Assembly: GCA_025642075.2 (NCBI GenBank) | Contig: JAODUO010000196.1 | Coordinates: 22,501-86,500 of the forward strand | DNA: 64,000 nt | Reading direction: 5' to 3' | Source: Ridgeia piscesae | Lineage: Eukaryota; Annelida; Polychaeta; Sabellida; Siboglinidae | Part shown: piece by piece, positions 1-12,000 of the stretch | How the letters are laid out: every line of letters starts with the position of its first letter | How positions within the stretch are numbered: position 1 is the first letter of the stretch | Notes under the pieces: generated by a model | Databases searched by the model: none | What the model saw: only the letters and a program-made list of their open reading frames with translations | What the model was told of the DNA's origin: nothing | Made by a program: the position numbers and the translations under genes

Positions 1-524
1 AAATAAATAGAACACCGTTTTTGTATGGCACTGCGTCAAACTTTGGAAACTTCAATTGGAAGGGTAATTTTGGCCATTTCTGGCACTTTACCGCCAATTT
101 CTGCCATTTTATAAATTAACAATGCTGTCAAATTTCATATGTCCTAAAAACACGAAGCGGTGTCAATATATGATGAAAATCCCATTAGACTGACTTAATA
201 ATTGACGATGTGAGAGAGAAAAGAAACGATTCTAGTTAATTGTAATTTATTTGAGACTTCGGCCCTAAAATCAAATTGAATTTCTCATTCACCAATCTGT
301 ACATCATGTAATATATAATTCATGTTTTCTACAAGACTTGAGTACTCGCAATTAATGTAAAGTAATTTAATCTTTTGCAAGCTCAATAATAACCCCAGTT
401 GGAACACAACAGTTTAACCCTATATAAAATTGTTCTTGTACCATTCATGAGATACACATTGTCAACGTAAAGTATATTGCATGTTGACCACCCTTAGATA
501 GGTCAAGCAGCAGAATTTTTCATT
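1..524. other. AT-rich non-coding; dispersed repeat at 243-430
   Basis: No exon or recognisable protein is visible. Bases 243-430 closely match 21,404-21,565, including shared runs such as CTACAAGACTTGAGTAC and GTTGGAACACAACAGTTT, so this is a dispersed repeat of unknown class. No terminal repeats or target duplication could be defined. Confidence 0.5.
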
Positions 525-1075
525 GATGTGGACATGTTTTGACACCCAAAACTTCAAACGGCCCCCGAATTGCTACAGTTTTGGTATAGTTACAATCTTT
601 TGTAAATTGGTATCTAAAGCAAATTGTCACGTACGAAACGATGTGCCGAAAAACGTTAGAATATGGGCAGTTTTTGGTTTATACAAATGGCTTAGTGAAT
701 ATAAAATCTGGATTATGTATGTTTTTTTGCGATTTGTGCTTCCATTTGTTTCGAGTTTGTTTCATAAAATGTTTTGTTTTGTATACTTTTTCCTGTACAC
801 ATTACACCCCTACCTTCCAATTACATGTAAACATATAATAACAGCAGCACAAATTTGCGTATAAGTACCCAATTATATTTTCTTTTAATACGTGAAACTA
901 TATTAGGACTCTATCATTTTTAATAGTTTATTATAATTAATAATATAACACTGTTTTCGTTCTGTGCGGGACACGCGTTTTTATAAAAATAGTGTCATTA
1001 ATCTGTATTGTATCTTTTTATAAGACATTATGATGTACATCAAATGACCTTTATGTGGGCAGTGTGACCGACTCT
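525..1075 (+). repeat. Duplicated flank block A (copy 1)
   Basis: This stretch aligns with 59,605-59,975 downstream of CIB-B, starting at TTGATGTGGACATGTTTTGA and running through the AT-rich tail near TATTAGGACTC. It is the first part of a block (A, then B) that precedes both CIB-A and the third CIB copy. Open frames here are short, unlike any protein I recognise and not kept between the copies, so I call it non-coding. Confidence 0.6.
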
Positions 1076-1080
1076 TAGTT

Positions 1081-2625
1081 TCAGGGACAAGTAAGCCGAC
1101 CAATCTCAACACATCAAAACTAAGTACCATCAGTCATAGGGAGAGTTTTGAGCAGGAGATGGAGAGTACTCTCGCCCAATGGGAGGAGAAGGAAAGCTCA
1201 ACACCAGACGAGGAATGGGCAGCTCTGCAGCGGGTCGTATACAACACAGCCAAGACATATCTTGACAAGCATACAGAAAACATCAGGACTGGTTCGACCC
1301 CAACGACCAGGAGCTACAGACTCTTGTGAGCAGAAGAGACCAAGCCCACCAGAGAGTGGTGCAAACCAGGAGCACTAGATCCAACACTGCAGCATACAAA
1401 GATGCCTGCAGACTGCTACAAAAACGCACCCGTGCACTGAAGTCAGACTGGTGGGAAAGGAGGAGTGTTTCGACAGTTACAAGAAAAGTGTATTGAGCAG
1501 GAACGACCACTGTACATGGTATTTGTCGATTTCAGTAAGGCGTTCGATGCAGTTGGGAGGACCGGGCTATGGCAGCTACTGAGGAAGTATGGATGCCCAG
1601 AGAAGTTCACAACTATGATCGAAGCTCTGGATACCGGAATGATGGCGAATGTTAGTGTTGGAGGGGAAGTCTCGGAATTGTTCAGTGTTACAAATGGGTT
1701 AAGCAAGGTTGTTTTCTGGCCACCACGCTTTTCTCCATCTTCCTATCAGCAATGCTCAACGAGGCTTTCCAAGACATGGGGATGGCGTCTACCTACAGTA
1801 CAGACAGACGGTGACCTATTCAACGTCGCAAACTTCAGAGCGAAGACCAAGACTACTCGGATACTGATGAGAGAGCTGTTATTCGCAGATGACAGTGCAC
1901 TAGTTGCCCACTCTGCTGAAGAGATGCAGAAAATAGTGTATGCTTTCTTCGATGCGCCAAAGAAGGTCGGCCTGAAGATTAACGTCAAGACGACCGAGGT
2001 GCTGTAGCAACCCAACTCTACAAGAACCCGAGAGGAGGATATCACAAACTGAACTCTCTTCTGTAATTCACCTACCTCGGAAGCACTATATCAAGTAATG
2101 GATGCATTGACGATTCAGAGGAAGATGGCCAAGGCTAGTGCATCTTTCGGCCGACTACGCCAGAGACTCTGGAACAACCGCTATGTGTCCATGCGGGTTA
2201 AAGGCTAGATATACCGTGCAATCGTACTGTCCACCCTCCTATACGGAGCAGACGCCTGGACAGTGTACAGACGACAGGTGAAAAAGCTGCATGCCTTCAT
2301 GATACGACACCTCCGTTCGATCATGAGGATAACCTGGATGGACAAAGTGACAAACAAGGAAATACTCAAGCGGACAGGGCTGCCATGAGGATGTCACCAG
2401 ACAAGCTACCAAAACAGGTTATCTATTCTCAATTGTCTTCTGGTCACAGAAAGAGAGGGCGCCCTCGTCTCCGGTTAAAGGATACCATCAAGAGAAACCT
2501 GAAGCTGAGAGACATAAAGACCGACTCAATCACTCTCACAGCAGAGAGATAAATGGAAAGCAATAGTCAAGTGAATGGAAGCAGTCTTTGTCGCATCGCG
2601 ACCGACAGCATGATGATGAGATACA
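1081..2625 (+). mobile_element. Truncated non-LTR retrotransposon, reverse transcriptase remnant
   Basis: This is a 5'-truncated copy of the LINE at about 54,240-57,645. It starts where that copy reads AGGGACAAGTAAGCCGACCA and follows it to the same 3' end, a short GATGATGA tail. About 650 bp are missing internally near 1,460, joining the region before the reverse transcriptase to its middle. The palm motif DFSKAFDAVGR is visible at about 1,530-1,560 and [11 protein letters not shown] at about 1,880-1,915. Several stops and indels interrupt the frame (ORF 1,465-2,007 ends early), so the copy is dead. It sits between blocks A and B, which lack it in the second copy of those blocks. Confidence 0.85.
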
Positions 2626-4600
2626 ATCCCTTTTTGTAACATCATAAAATTGCAATAATAACATAATTATCATGATAAAGACGTAGTATGTACTGCAATA
2701 TATTCACTAATGGCACATGTTGTTTATTCACTTAGGTTTGAACGTTGTGATAGTCCAAAACACACCGTTCTGTATTTGACGTATTCGTTCTGTGTGTGAC
2801 TGGTTTCATAAGCCAAACATATCGAAATGAATGTAGCGTTTTAAAAACAATAAACCGGAATGTTGTGTTCCGTGTGAGTATATCTACAACAAGCACGTAT
2901 GTTTAGGAATTCATATGACCACTGGTCAAATATAACGCTTCAGGAAACGCTGGTAAGCAACAACAATATTATCGCAAAAACTAGCGGCCAGGGTATACTG
3001 AGCCCGCCTCCCTCTTCCGGTGGTGTACGATACAGGGACATTAGGCATGAAGATATCCTCCAGCACAGGGTCATAGACACAGGCCATTTGTATCGTTTCA
3101 CTTTCCCTACCACTGGATGAAAGGAATTCTCTCGAACTGTGCTGTCCTACGCGCCACGTTGTAAGTCACCTACATACAACGTACATGGCATCAAAGCCAA
3201 GTGCCAGCCGACTTTCACCGGTGTCATCCTTTGTGACAATAAGGAATTGTACTGTACCAGAGGAGTTCCCGCACACGACGTAGTCGGCTGCGGTTAAGAT
3301 GCTGCGACCACGATCGAAATCTATCTCCTACAGTTCTTGCGAGTGACACGAGACTGCATCGTGGCGACTGCATTTGGCACCTCTGGAATAAACGTACACC
3401 TACGTCTTCGTCTTACACTACGCACAGTACGTTCCAGGACACATCGCCCATGTGTACGAGTTACAACAGCGCCATCCACACATATGGCAGGACATAAAAA
3501 CACGACAAGTTTGCTGTCAGCACAAATTCAGTTCCATTCACATCAATTGGTCCAGACCAAGCAAGGAATATGCACAAGGGAGATGATGCAATATCCGGCC
3601 TGACAACAAATCCACAAGCCTTACATAAGTACTGATTGAGCTCATTATAACTCACTCGGCTCGCTGGAGAGACTAAACGCATGATAAATCTATGTGAGTC
3701 TGGTCTACCAAAGCATCATCAACATTCTTCATCCACGAATTCCCGACAAGAAGAAGCCATTAAGAAACTCTGAGCTGTTGTAGAACGTTAGAACTCTTTC
3801 AGCATATTTGAAAACGGTGCGGGACCAGAACTGAAGCCACCTAATCTTATCACAAAGCAGTAATGATAATCCAGGTACAACATTATGTCCTGGATGTGGA
3901 GGCATTTGGCAGAAAGGCGCTTGGGTGTTCATTGATGAGAGGATCTCAGGTGATATGAGCATGTGGGACAAAATACCCAACTCAAGTTTCTATCTTGGAA
4001 GGACGTCAAATTCAAGGCGTCTTTTGAGATGTGAGCTTGGAGGCTACAAACTCGATCTTTGTTCGCTTGTTACTCATCGCAAAATCAATATTCTGGATCT
4101 GGAGGAAATATGAGTTCTCGCACTTCACTGCTACACTAATGAGACTTGATGGCTCGTTGCTACGCAGCTCAAGCAAATCTCTCCTCACACATGAGCAAGA
4201 GAACATGGCCTCAGCTACGCCAGTGTCTGAGAATTCTGAAGCATCCACTATCGAGAGCATACCTGACCGAGGCACAGCATCCGGAGTCACCTACCTATCA
4301 TTATTTCGATGGTAATGGCTGTTGAGCATGATTTGAGGGTTCATAAAGGTCACATTGATAATTGTCAAGACATTTCAGCATTCTTCATTCGTTCGAATTG
4401 ACAACAACTATTTCTTTCATACTTACTCTTTGATGTCTACAGCACAAGTTCGATTGAAAGATCGTACGAGGCAACTAAGAACGGCTAGCTGATCTATTGA
4501 CCGGGGCCATTAGGTCGATGATAACACTCCCATCAAAGATCTAAACTAATTCATGAATAGTAAGGAAACAAAGGCGAGCCTCACTCTGCAAAATACCTAC
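2626..4600 (+). repeat. Duplicated flank block B (copy 1)
   Basis: This block aligns in order with about 60,090-61,460. The strongest stretch is 3,198-3,380 against 60,398-60,570, around GTTCCCGCACACGACGTAGT. Copy 1 has about 330 extra bases near 3,865-4,190. A short open stretch starting ATGGCCTCA near 4,206 (PVSENSEAST...ESIPDRGTASG) is kept in both copies with few changes, but I do not recognise it. The block ends in a CT/CA microsatellite in both copies. Confidence 0.65.
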
Positions 4601-4604
4601 CGTT

Positions 4605-4773
<169 letters not shown>

Positions 4774-5254
4774 CACACACGGCTAGTTGTATTTTATAAT
4801 CACCTGTCTATGTTAACCTGTTAATTACTTCAAATTCAATTAACCAAATTTTTCAATCAGATAGATATAATTATGTTAGAAGTCACTGTGGTCATTCACC
4901 ATGACAACATTGAGCATATCAGAGAAGCTAACATCCATTATCATGTAGTCAATTTTCACTTATGACCAAGTTGGACCCAGCTGCAATTAGCAACAACAGG
5001 CTTCTTTTACATTGGCCTGCCTGTCTTTTGATCTTGGCTTTCATGCCCCTTGCCCCCTTCTAACCATTTCTGCTAGATGGTAGCTGCTAAGGCCTGCTAC
5101 TGTGTCAATGCCTCAGTGATGGTGCAAAGTGATAAGAAATATTTGCTGAAGGGAATTCCCAAGCCAGGTAGGATCTTCAATTGCTTTACACTGTTGTATG
5201 TTTACAGCTTACCAGACTGGGTAATTGGGTATCCTACCATGCAGATATTCATCC

Positions 5255-5258
<4 letters not shown>
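4774..5258. other. Non-coding, nothing recognised
   Basis: No exon, known repeat or structured element was seen in this stretch. Confidence 0.4.
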
Positions 5259-5307
<49 letters not shown>

Positions 5308-5308
5308 A
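5259..5308. repeat. (TA)n microsatellite
   Basis: An uninterrupted TA dinucleotide run of about 48 bases. Confidence 0.95.
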
Positions 5309-5404
5309 AGAAATAATAAGTAAGTATGAATATAGTATAATACTATAATATTATACCGCGGTAATTCTAAGAATTATACTCGTAATCGAAATATATATTA
5401 TAAT

Positions 5405-5665
5405 ATTTACACTGATTTGCACTTGTGGGTGCAGTAAAACTGGGCACCGCCAGTCTGCTAATTCCCTTTGTGTGTTAGAGGTCTGGGCTCAGATAAGCAT
5501 CCCTTTATTCAAGCCAGGTATCTCAAATTAAGGTCTCCTTGGGAGTTGTTCAAGCGTCACTCTGCCTAGCAACACAATTCAACTTGGCTGTCAGCTAGGT
5601 CTGTCGTCATTGCCATGAGTGTGAAAAAAGGGCGGTCTATGGCGATCTGTGCCACAATAAAGTAA
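5405..5665 (+). repeat. Dispersed repeat R1 (copy 1)
   Basis: This resembles 19,915-20,200 with many substitutions. Shared landmarks are the CAATTCCCTTTGTGTG-type core, TTCAAGCCAGGTA, and an end near CCATGA(G/T)xGTGTGAAAA. Its class is unknown: there is no clear pol III box or terminal inverted repeat. Confidence 0.55.
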
Positions 5666-5941
5666 TTTTGCGACTTTATAACTGATTGTAGTGCGCTCCC
5701 TTGTCAGTGATTCAAAAGCTTTTTAAAGTGTCGTGTATGCAAGACCAAACTTTTGTATTAATTAGACAATGTCTGAATAACATTATTTTGTGACCTTATT
5801 TCCTGTGACTTTTCCTAGGCAAAACTGCAACTTTTTTCTATGACTTCTTCCCGGGCGATCTTTAACTTTCTGACTTAACTTTGAAAAAGACTATAACCGC
5901 CAAGCTACTCCTCACATATCTTACATGTATACATAGACACA

Positions 5942-6382
5942 CACTAGGTTACAAAATAAAATCACTAACAATACTTAAACAAATAAACTTTAAAAACTCG
6001 CGTAAAATTCGCCGGCAACGAGGTGTCATCACCATACGTGGCCGCTACGCGTAGCTTACCGTAATATCGGTATTGTGTCGAGGGGTCTTTTGTTAGCAGT
6101 GTCGGGTTAAGGGTAAGGTTTCGGGTAAGTTTAGGAATAGTTGAAATTAGTTTCGGCTTAGTTAGGGTTACGGTTACGGTTACTTTAGGGTTAGCATAAA
6201 ACCTGAATTTGCGATGGTCATTTAATAAGCGACGCCTGCGATAAATTACAGATGCTACGGTAATTCACCGAGCTACGCCTACCTGCCGTAGACCCCGTAG
6301 ATAATGTCGAGTTTTGCGCGAGTGTGTTTTCTAAATGTTATTCTTTACAGGAATGTAAATGATTTTATTTTGTAACCTAGTG
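5942..6382. mobile_element. 441-bp MITE with CACTA-type termini
   Basis: Both ends carry CACTAGGTTACAAAATAAAA as an inverted repeat (left end 5,942 onward; right end reverse-complemented from 6,382). CACTA at the terminus is the hallmark of the CACTA/EnSpm superfamily, but no matching 2-3 bp target duplication is obvious. The interior has no coding potential and includes degenerate GGTTAG-like words (6,105-6,195). It is read as a non-autonomous element. Confidence 0.6.
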
Positions 6383-7417
6383 CGCGTATATGTACATAAA
6401 TATGTGATGATAAGTGTGGCGGCTGTAAGAAGTCGTTTTAATGGTTAGGTCAGAAAGTAAAAAAAAAGATCGATGCGTATGACCACGATTCCCACGAATC
6501 CGGCACGGACCTGTGCCCGTGGCGTGGGCGGCCACGGGATGACGCCGCATCTCGGCAAGACATCTCGACACCGTTCAGTGTTGTAATCGAATTTGAAGCC
6601 ACTGAATATTCGTATTCTATTCGATTATTGTTCGAAATTTCGAGGATATTCGATTCGAATGAAATTCAAGATTCGTCCGATCCTTACTACACTGGATACC
6701 TCACACAAACTCTAAATCCTAACCCTAATAAATCAGTATCCCCACTCACCCCAGGTATATTTGTTTTCCAAATATTGCGTTTTGAGACCCAAATAGCGTT
6801 CCGATTTGTGCCAGCCGCAAGCGCCTTGGCCCTGTGTTACTGCGCCGTGCACATATAGCGATAAACAATTTATTTAAGCCGACCGCATCGTCTTTCCAAC
6901 CTCAGAAGTCCGCTAAAACGTGCTGTTTATAAAATATAATTTGCGTGAGATGATGTTGAATGATTAAATTAACAAAGTGAAGTATCAAATGTTGGCAAAG
7001 ATACAGTTATAACAACAATTTTGAGGTGGGTCCGAATTCTACATAAATGCCTACACCAGTTTCCACCTGATAGTAAATGCATCATTTTCATTGAACCGGT
7101 ATTTTTAACCGGAAATAACCTCCCAGGTAATAGTTCACATCACGTATTTTTGTTGCCACGGAAACTAGCGCAACGTGACGTAACGAAAACATTTTGTCAA
7201 AGGAAAATGGTCATGGAATTTCAATACTGATATGATCACAAACGTTACAAAGATCACAACATGCACATTTCACTAGGGCCCATGGTCGCTTCTTTTGGTC
7301 GTGGCTGCTCTGTCGTCACACCATGTAAGTTTCCGTTATGTAGTTACGCTGCGTTGACACGACGAAGTAGGGTCCGCGAAGTAGACTGCCGAAAACTCTG
7401 TACCGGAAGTGGAAAAA
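6383..7417 (+). other. Upstream region of CIB-A
   Basis: This is non-coding sequence between the MITE and the start codon of CIB-A, so it should hold that gene's promoter and 5' UTR. I see no convincing TATA box. An upstream exon cannot be excluded, but the ATG at 7,418 opens exactly on the conserved CIB N-terminus. Confidence 0.35.
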
Positions 7418-9034
7418 ATGGGTGTGCGCTACAGTGCATTTACTGTTCACGAACTAGAAGATTATCAGGTATGTGAGCCTATAATATACGTGGACATAAG
7501 CAGGTAATTTATAGTATTTACAGTTTGTGTTTCACAAATTGTGTATTGTTTTTGGAGACTGGAATAAACTATGCAGATACGCGACAAGAATAAAGACGGT
7601 TGTCTTGTTGGGACTAATATTATGACCTGTCGACAATGCAATGCCAATGGGGCTCTGCAGCGGCGTCGGTGCACTGTCAGAGTCACAGATAACGATTGTG
7701 TAGCGGGCAGTAGTGCCATATTTCAGTGGAAATTAATGCACCACTGTTTACCGTGAATATAAATTAACGACTCGCTTTATTGTTATAATTGGTGAATACG
7801 TGTTATCCCCGTGTCAGGAATTTAGCTCGATCTATCGTTGACTCAGTCTCAGTCTCAGGTTTAGAGACGCTATCGCGCTTACAGTCTTAAATATTTACCG
7901 GGTGACGTTCCCGTGTGTTTGTTTACATCACCATCACGGATTATGGCGTACTGGAGTCACGTGATCTGCGTTTGCTATCAGGACATGTCTCAAGAAGAAC
8001 TTGTTTGGATTGAGGGACGGGGGGTGGGGGTGGAAGGTACTGGGGAGGGAGGGAGGGAGGCAGGGAGGAAGGAAGGGAAGGGGGAGATTATGTATGAATA
8101 ATAATGTGCTGCATATTCACATAAAATATTGTTGTATATTATTCACATTTGTAAATTTTTACTTTTCAAATCACACCTGCTTCTATCGGCTGATGGTTGT
8201 ATTGTACGTTTACACAGAAGCGTTCAATACTAATTATTACATTACTTTTCACATTTCTTTCACAGGAATTGACATTCTTCACAAAGAAAGAGATTTTATA
8301 GTAAGTGCTGATAAGTTTCCATTGTAAGTGCTGATAAGTTTCCATAGTAAGTGCTGATAAGTTACCATTGTGTGTACGAACGTGTGTACTAATGCAGTAG
8401 TTCATACCGTTGTGTACAGTCGTAGTAAACCAACCAAATGTAGTTTGCATGCCTTGCAACATTCAAATTCAGCTGTACGCGTGACTCTAAGTAACATTGG
8501 TAGCAGTAATTATCTAGTGATGTCTAAGACTACACGCACGCACACACGCAATCCACGCACACAGTCACATACGTCTACAATTTGCTGTTATTTTGGGTTG
8601 TAGCGTGCACAAAAGATTTGCTCAACTTGCGCCCGATGAAGTCAGAGCAGACAAGAATGCAAAAGTATCAAAATATGTAATAATGGATCTACCGGAATTG
8701 AAGGTCCGTATTTGGTTATATGCGTACGTACAAGATCACAACGCTGACACTTAATAGAAAGCAGTAGCATAGTGGAGCACCGATCTCTCAGTTGAGAACC
8801 TCCTGGTTGGAATCTGTTTGTTGCCATATCGGACCTTCAGCAATTTCGTCTTGATGCCACTTTGCTGCAGATCATTCAACTGTTTACTGACAATTGTGGG
8901 TATTTGTGTACATATAGTCATCGTAACAGAAATGGTGGATACCTTATTACACAAGGAGTACCCTTTATATTTTCCATTAATCCTCGTGTTTTAATATATA
9001 ATTAATATATATATATATAATTTTATATATATAT

Positions 9035-9093
<59 letters not shown>

Positions 9094-12000
9094 ATATAAA
9101 TAGATATATTTTACAAATAGAAAATATTTAATAAAACAGTAACGATCTGGTCCCCGTGTCGTTATGTGCTGTATGGCTGGTTACTTGACTCATTCGGTTA
9201 GTTTTTGTTTAGTAGAACTGTACACTTGTTCGTGCATTGTTTGATTTGTAATTTCTGCGCCACTGTGAGGAATTTCTGTCGACAGGTCAACCCGTTCAGG
9301 GACCGTATATGTGCTGTGTTTTCGTCTTGTCAAGATGGCATGCTGAGCTTTGAGGACTTCCTTGATATGATGTCGGTCTTTAGTGACAACTGCCCAAAAA
9401 ATCTTAAGGTCGAGTACGCATTTCGAATATATGGTGAGTGTTGGACGGCAATTTCACGGGTGCTTAGCATATCGATTATGGTACCTCATTCTGCACAGCA
9501 GTTGGGTACCCATGCAATGCAACCACTGTTGTCAACCAATTTGGTGTTATTGTTATTGCTAATGGGGGTTTGTAGAATGAGATTACAGTTCTGTGAGACC
9601 ACGACAGGTTTTTCCACTTGTCTCGTCTCGTCTCTTTTACTGTCCATAGCATAGACACCAGAGGGACCAACGGTTTATAGCGTCTCCTCCAAAAGGCACA
9701 GGCAATCGAAAACTATTTAAGCTAGAATGTGCAAATTTCGGACTCTTACTGATCTTACCAGAGGCTTTCATCAAGCCGATTCAATCAAAAATTTAACAGA
9801 CGAATGTCGCACCCTTTGGTTGCATTCACTCGGACTGACCCTATTAACAAAATGTAAGCCATTATAAATCCTATTAAATAATATTTAATGCGTATTGCAA
9901 ATAAACCGAGTGGTTAGAGAGCCGGACTCCCGACTAGAGGGATCGGGGTTCGAATCTTGGTGCCGGTAAGACAGTGGTTCGGTAGTGATACAGCCACCGT
10001 GTGGATTCGGCAATTTCGTTCACCCTGTATCGCCTGCCCTTTCCAACCCGCACTGGCCAGTGTGGAAGGGTAGGCCAACAACACCAGAATGCAAAGCACT
10101 ACAAAGCCATGGCCCCCAGTCACCAGCGGCACCGAAAGAGTCCATGACAAAGGAGGCGGCTATGGTCAACTAGGACTACGTGCAGGGGTGCTAAGAATCT
10201 CTGGGTCAAAACGATCAACCGAAAGAGTGTAAGTAAACTAAAGATAGCGACCTACAACGTCAGAACTCTACTAAGAGACGAACACGTACTCGAAGAACTT
10301 AGGATTCCATGCTGGTATAGGATGTAATAGGGATCTCCGAAGTGAGAAGACCAGAGGAATGATTCACTACCTTCCAAAGCGGCCACCTACTATACCATTC
10401 TAAGACAAACAACGGCCAAGCAGGACTAGGCTTTTTCATAAACAGGAAATGGAAAGACCACACAGTGAGGGTAAACAGCATCAGCCCCAGAGCAGCAGAA
10501 CTTGTGCTGTGCATAACAAAGCGCTACAAACTAAAGACAGTGTAAGTATATGCACCAGAAACACCATACTCCGACGAATACATCAATAACTTCTACAACG
10601 ACGTCGTTGAGACTAGGGAAACCAAATCACTACAGGATAGTGATGGGAGACTTCAATGCTCAAATAGGGAAACGAACAAACCCTATGGAAACGGCAACGG
10701 GCAAATTTGGGCTCGGATTGAGAAATGAAAGAGGCGACACCTTGGTAGAATGGGCAACATCAAGAAAGTACAAAATCATGAATACCATGTTCCAGAAGAA
10801 AGCAGGAAGGAGATGGACATGTAAAAGCCCAAACGGTGTAACAAACACCGAAATTGATTACATCCTAACAAACAGGCCATACATCGTCACAGACGTAACA
10901 TTTATCCACCAAGTCAACATTGGAAATGACCATAAACTGGTTATGAGCAGCATCAAACTGGAAAACATTGATGACCAAGAGGCCACCATGAGTAGATGCC
11001 ACCAGAATAGGATCAAAGAAGACCGAATTCCAACTTGAATTGAGAAACCGATTCGAGACACTATAAGAACAAGACAACATCGACACCATAAGTGAAACTA
11101 TCACAGACACGATTCAACAAAGCGCGTCAAGAGTAGCTAAGGCAATTAACAAGCCACAGAAACCGAGGATATCATCACCAACACGAACCCTGATGACGAA
11201 ACGACGAGAAATGGCGGGAAACGGCGACAATAAACAACGAACCGAGTACGCAGAAATATGCAAGACCATCAAAAAGAAACCAAGAGAGGATATCAGGAAT
11301 ACAACCTCGAGATCATACGAGAAACGATCATTGCATCAAAGAGCCTGAAGAAAGTCCGAAGAACGCAGATGCTAGGCCAAGATCACACTCCTGGACAAGC
11401 AGGGTAGAGTAATCCGTGATCAAGATATGATCATTGAACGAATAGAAGAATTCTATACCGAGCTATATGACAGTGAACAGCATACCATAATCCACACTGA
11501 CCCATAAGAGGTACCAGAGATAACATCATGGGAGGTGGAAGGAGCACTACGAGATATGGAGAATGGGACAGCAACAGGCAACGACCACATAAACATCGAG
11601 ACATTGAAAGCAGGAGAAGATACCATCTCGAAGACTCTACACTAAACTGTACACTAAATGCTTATCAGAAAAACGAATACCCACAGCGTGGAGGAACGCT
11701 AAGATGATGGTAATCTTCAAGAAGGGAAATAAGAAAGACCTCACGAATTACAGACCGATATGTCTACTATGAAACATCTATAAAGTACTCACGAAAGTAC
11801 TAACGAAAAGGCTAGAGAAGACACTCGACGAAAACCAGCCACGAGAGCAAACTGGATTCAGAAGCAGATACTCAACGACAGACCACATCCACGTCGTAAA
11901 CCAATTGAAGGAGAAGTGCAGAGAATATAATATCCTACTTTGCGTCACATTCGTCGACTTCGAGAACGCCTTCGACTCAGTGCAAACTCAAGCAGTACTG

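Noticed and set aside
523..864. ORFs at the window start as genes
   Set aside because: AT-rich, with hydrophobic low-complexity translation and no conserved frame in the duplicate at 59,605-59,975.
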